The position numbers were made by a program, and so were the translations under genes. This document shows positions 63,885 to 64,000 of a stretch of 64,000 bases of DNA, one piece after another. The notes beneath the pieces were generated by a model, which was not told the DNA's origin, did not search any database, and saw only the letters and a list, made by a program, of their open reading frames with translations. This DNA comes from Tangfeifania diversioriginum (GTDB lineage Bacteria > Bacteroidota > Bacteroidia > Bacteroidales > Prolixibacteraceae), in assembly GCF_900141875.1 (NCBI RefSeq), contig NZ_FQZE01000015.1, forward strand, positions 55,357 through 119,356, in the 5' to 3' direction. How positions within the stretch are numbered: the first letter of the stretch is position 1; each line of letters starts with the position of its first letter.

Positions 63885-64000
63885 GAAGCTCACCGAAGGT
63901 ATAAATAGGGTTTGCTGAAAAACTAACGATTTATTTTTAATAGGCATTGTTCAACTCCGTTATTAGCAGGTTGAAAATTCACTAATAATTCCATTGTCTG

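Noticed and set aside
63849..64000. Possible 3' end of a minus-strand gene entering from the right edge
   Set aside because: An open frame of only about 23 codons is visible, with no recognisable sequence.

Overview
The window reads as chromosome of a Bacteroidetes bacterium, most likely a marine or sediment member of the Marinilabiliales/Prolixibacteraceae type. This is inferred from gene content and signals, not from a database match. Three things point there. At least a dozen promoters carry the Bacteroidetes -7 box TAnnTTTG. Two proteins, possibly three, carry type IX secretion C-terminal signals. Several families are typical of the phylum: DUF2027/Smr, the ~400-residue QueA, the short AMP nucleosidase, DUF4914, and the malic enzyme-phosphotransacetylase fusion. 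Only one gene shows a strong Shine-Dalgarno (hsp20).

Layout. 1-4.8 kb is a minus-strand signalling operon: a stand-alone cobalamin photosensor-like protein, a histidine kinase, a multi-PAS protein and a MEDS-domain protein cut by the window edge. 4.8-8.8 kb holds a HemN/HutW-like radical SAM enzyme, a short terminated RNA upstream of it, and araB/araD. 8.9-14.2 kb is mixed housekeeping: hsp20, trmD, an acetyltransferase, a YefM/YoeB toxin-antitoxin pair, a large glycosyltransferase fusion and recR. 14.4-23.6 kb is carbon metabolism: a secreted Gfo/Idh/MocA oxidoreductase, maeB, and a divergent GH15/OtsAB pair for trehalose or alpha-glucans. 24-30 kb holds a plus-strand run amn-holA-rhomboid-aminotransferase, then yqgE, an FtsB/DivIC-like gene and pruA. 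30.4-37.4 kb has a membrane histidine kinase, two secreted proteins, an SLC13-type permease and an XRE-cupin regulator. 37.5-39.5 kb is a DUF4914 P-loop protein with a striking operator-like dyad over its promoter.

40-44 kb is the sulfate-activation locus cysD-cysN(C). It has been entered twice: a four-helix-bundle gene lies between 117-bp direct repeats in the cysD-cysN gap, and a GIY-YIG gene sits at the 3' end of cysN, beyond which lies a second, displaced copy of the cysN C-terminal codons. 45-48.4 kb is an AT-rich lipoprotein/M6-peptidase pair bracketed by two copies of a palindromic repeat. RNase P RNA follows on the minus strand. 49-60 kb is core again: DUF2027/Smr, queA, pepD, a tandem Usp, a YtxH/holin stress cluster, a receiver, a hybrid kinase, a DUF1080 lipoprotein and an AbgT transporter. 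60.3-64 kb is accessory: a non-coding stretch with a tmRNA-3'-end-like sequence, a Fic protein under an array of TTTTTCG repeats, an unknown AT-rich gene and another GIY-YIG gene.

The best candidates for undescribed biology are the DUF4914/XRE-cupin unit with its operator, the twice-invaded cysDN locus, the cobalamin-sensor operon, the iteron-like Fic promoter, and the short two-hairpin RNA at 6.2 kb.
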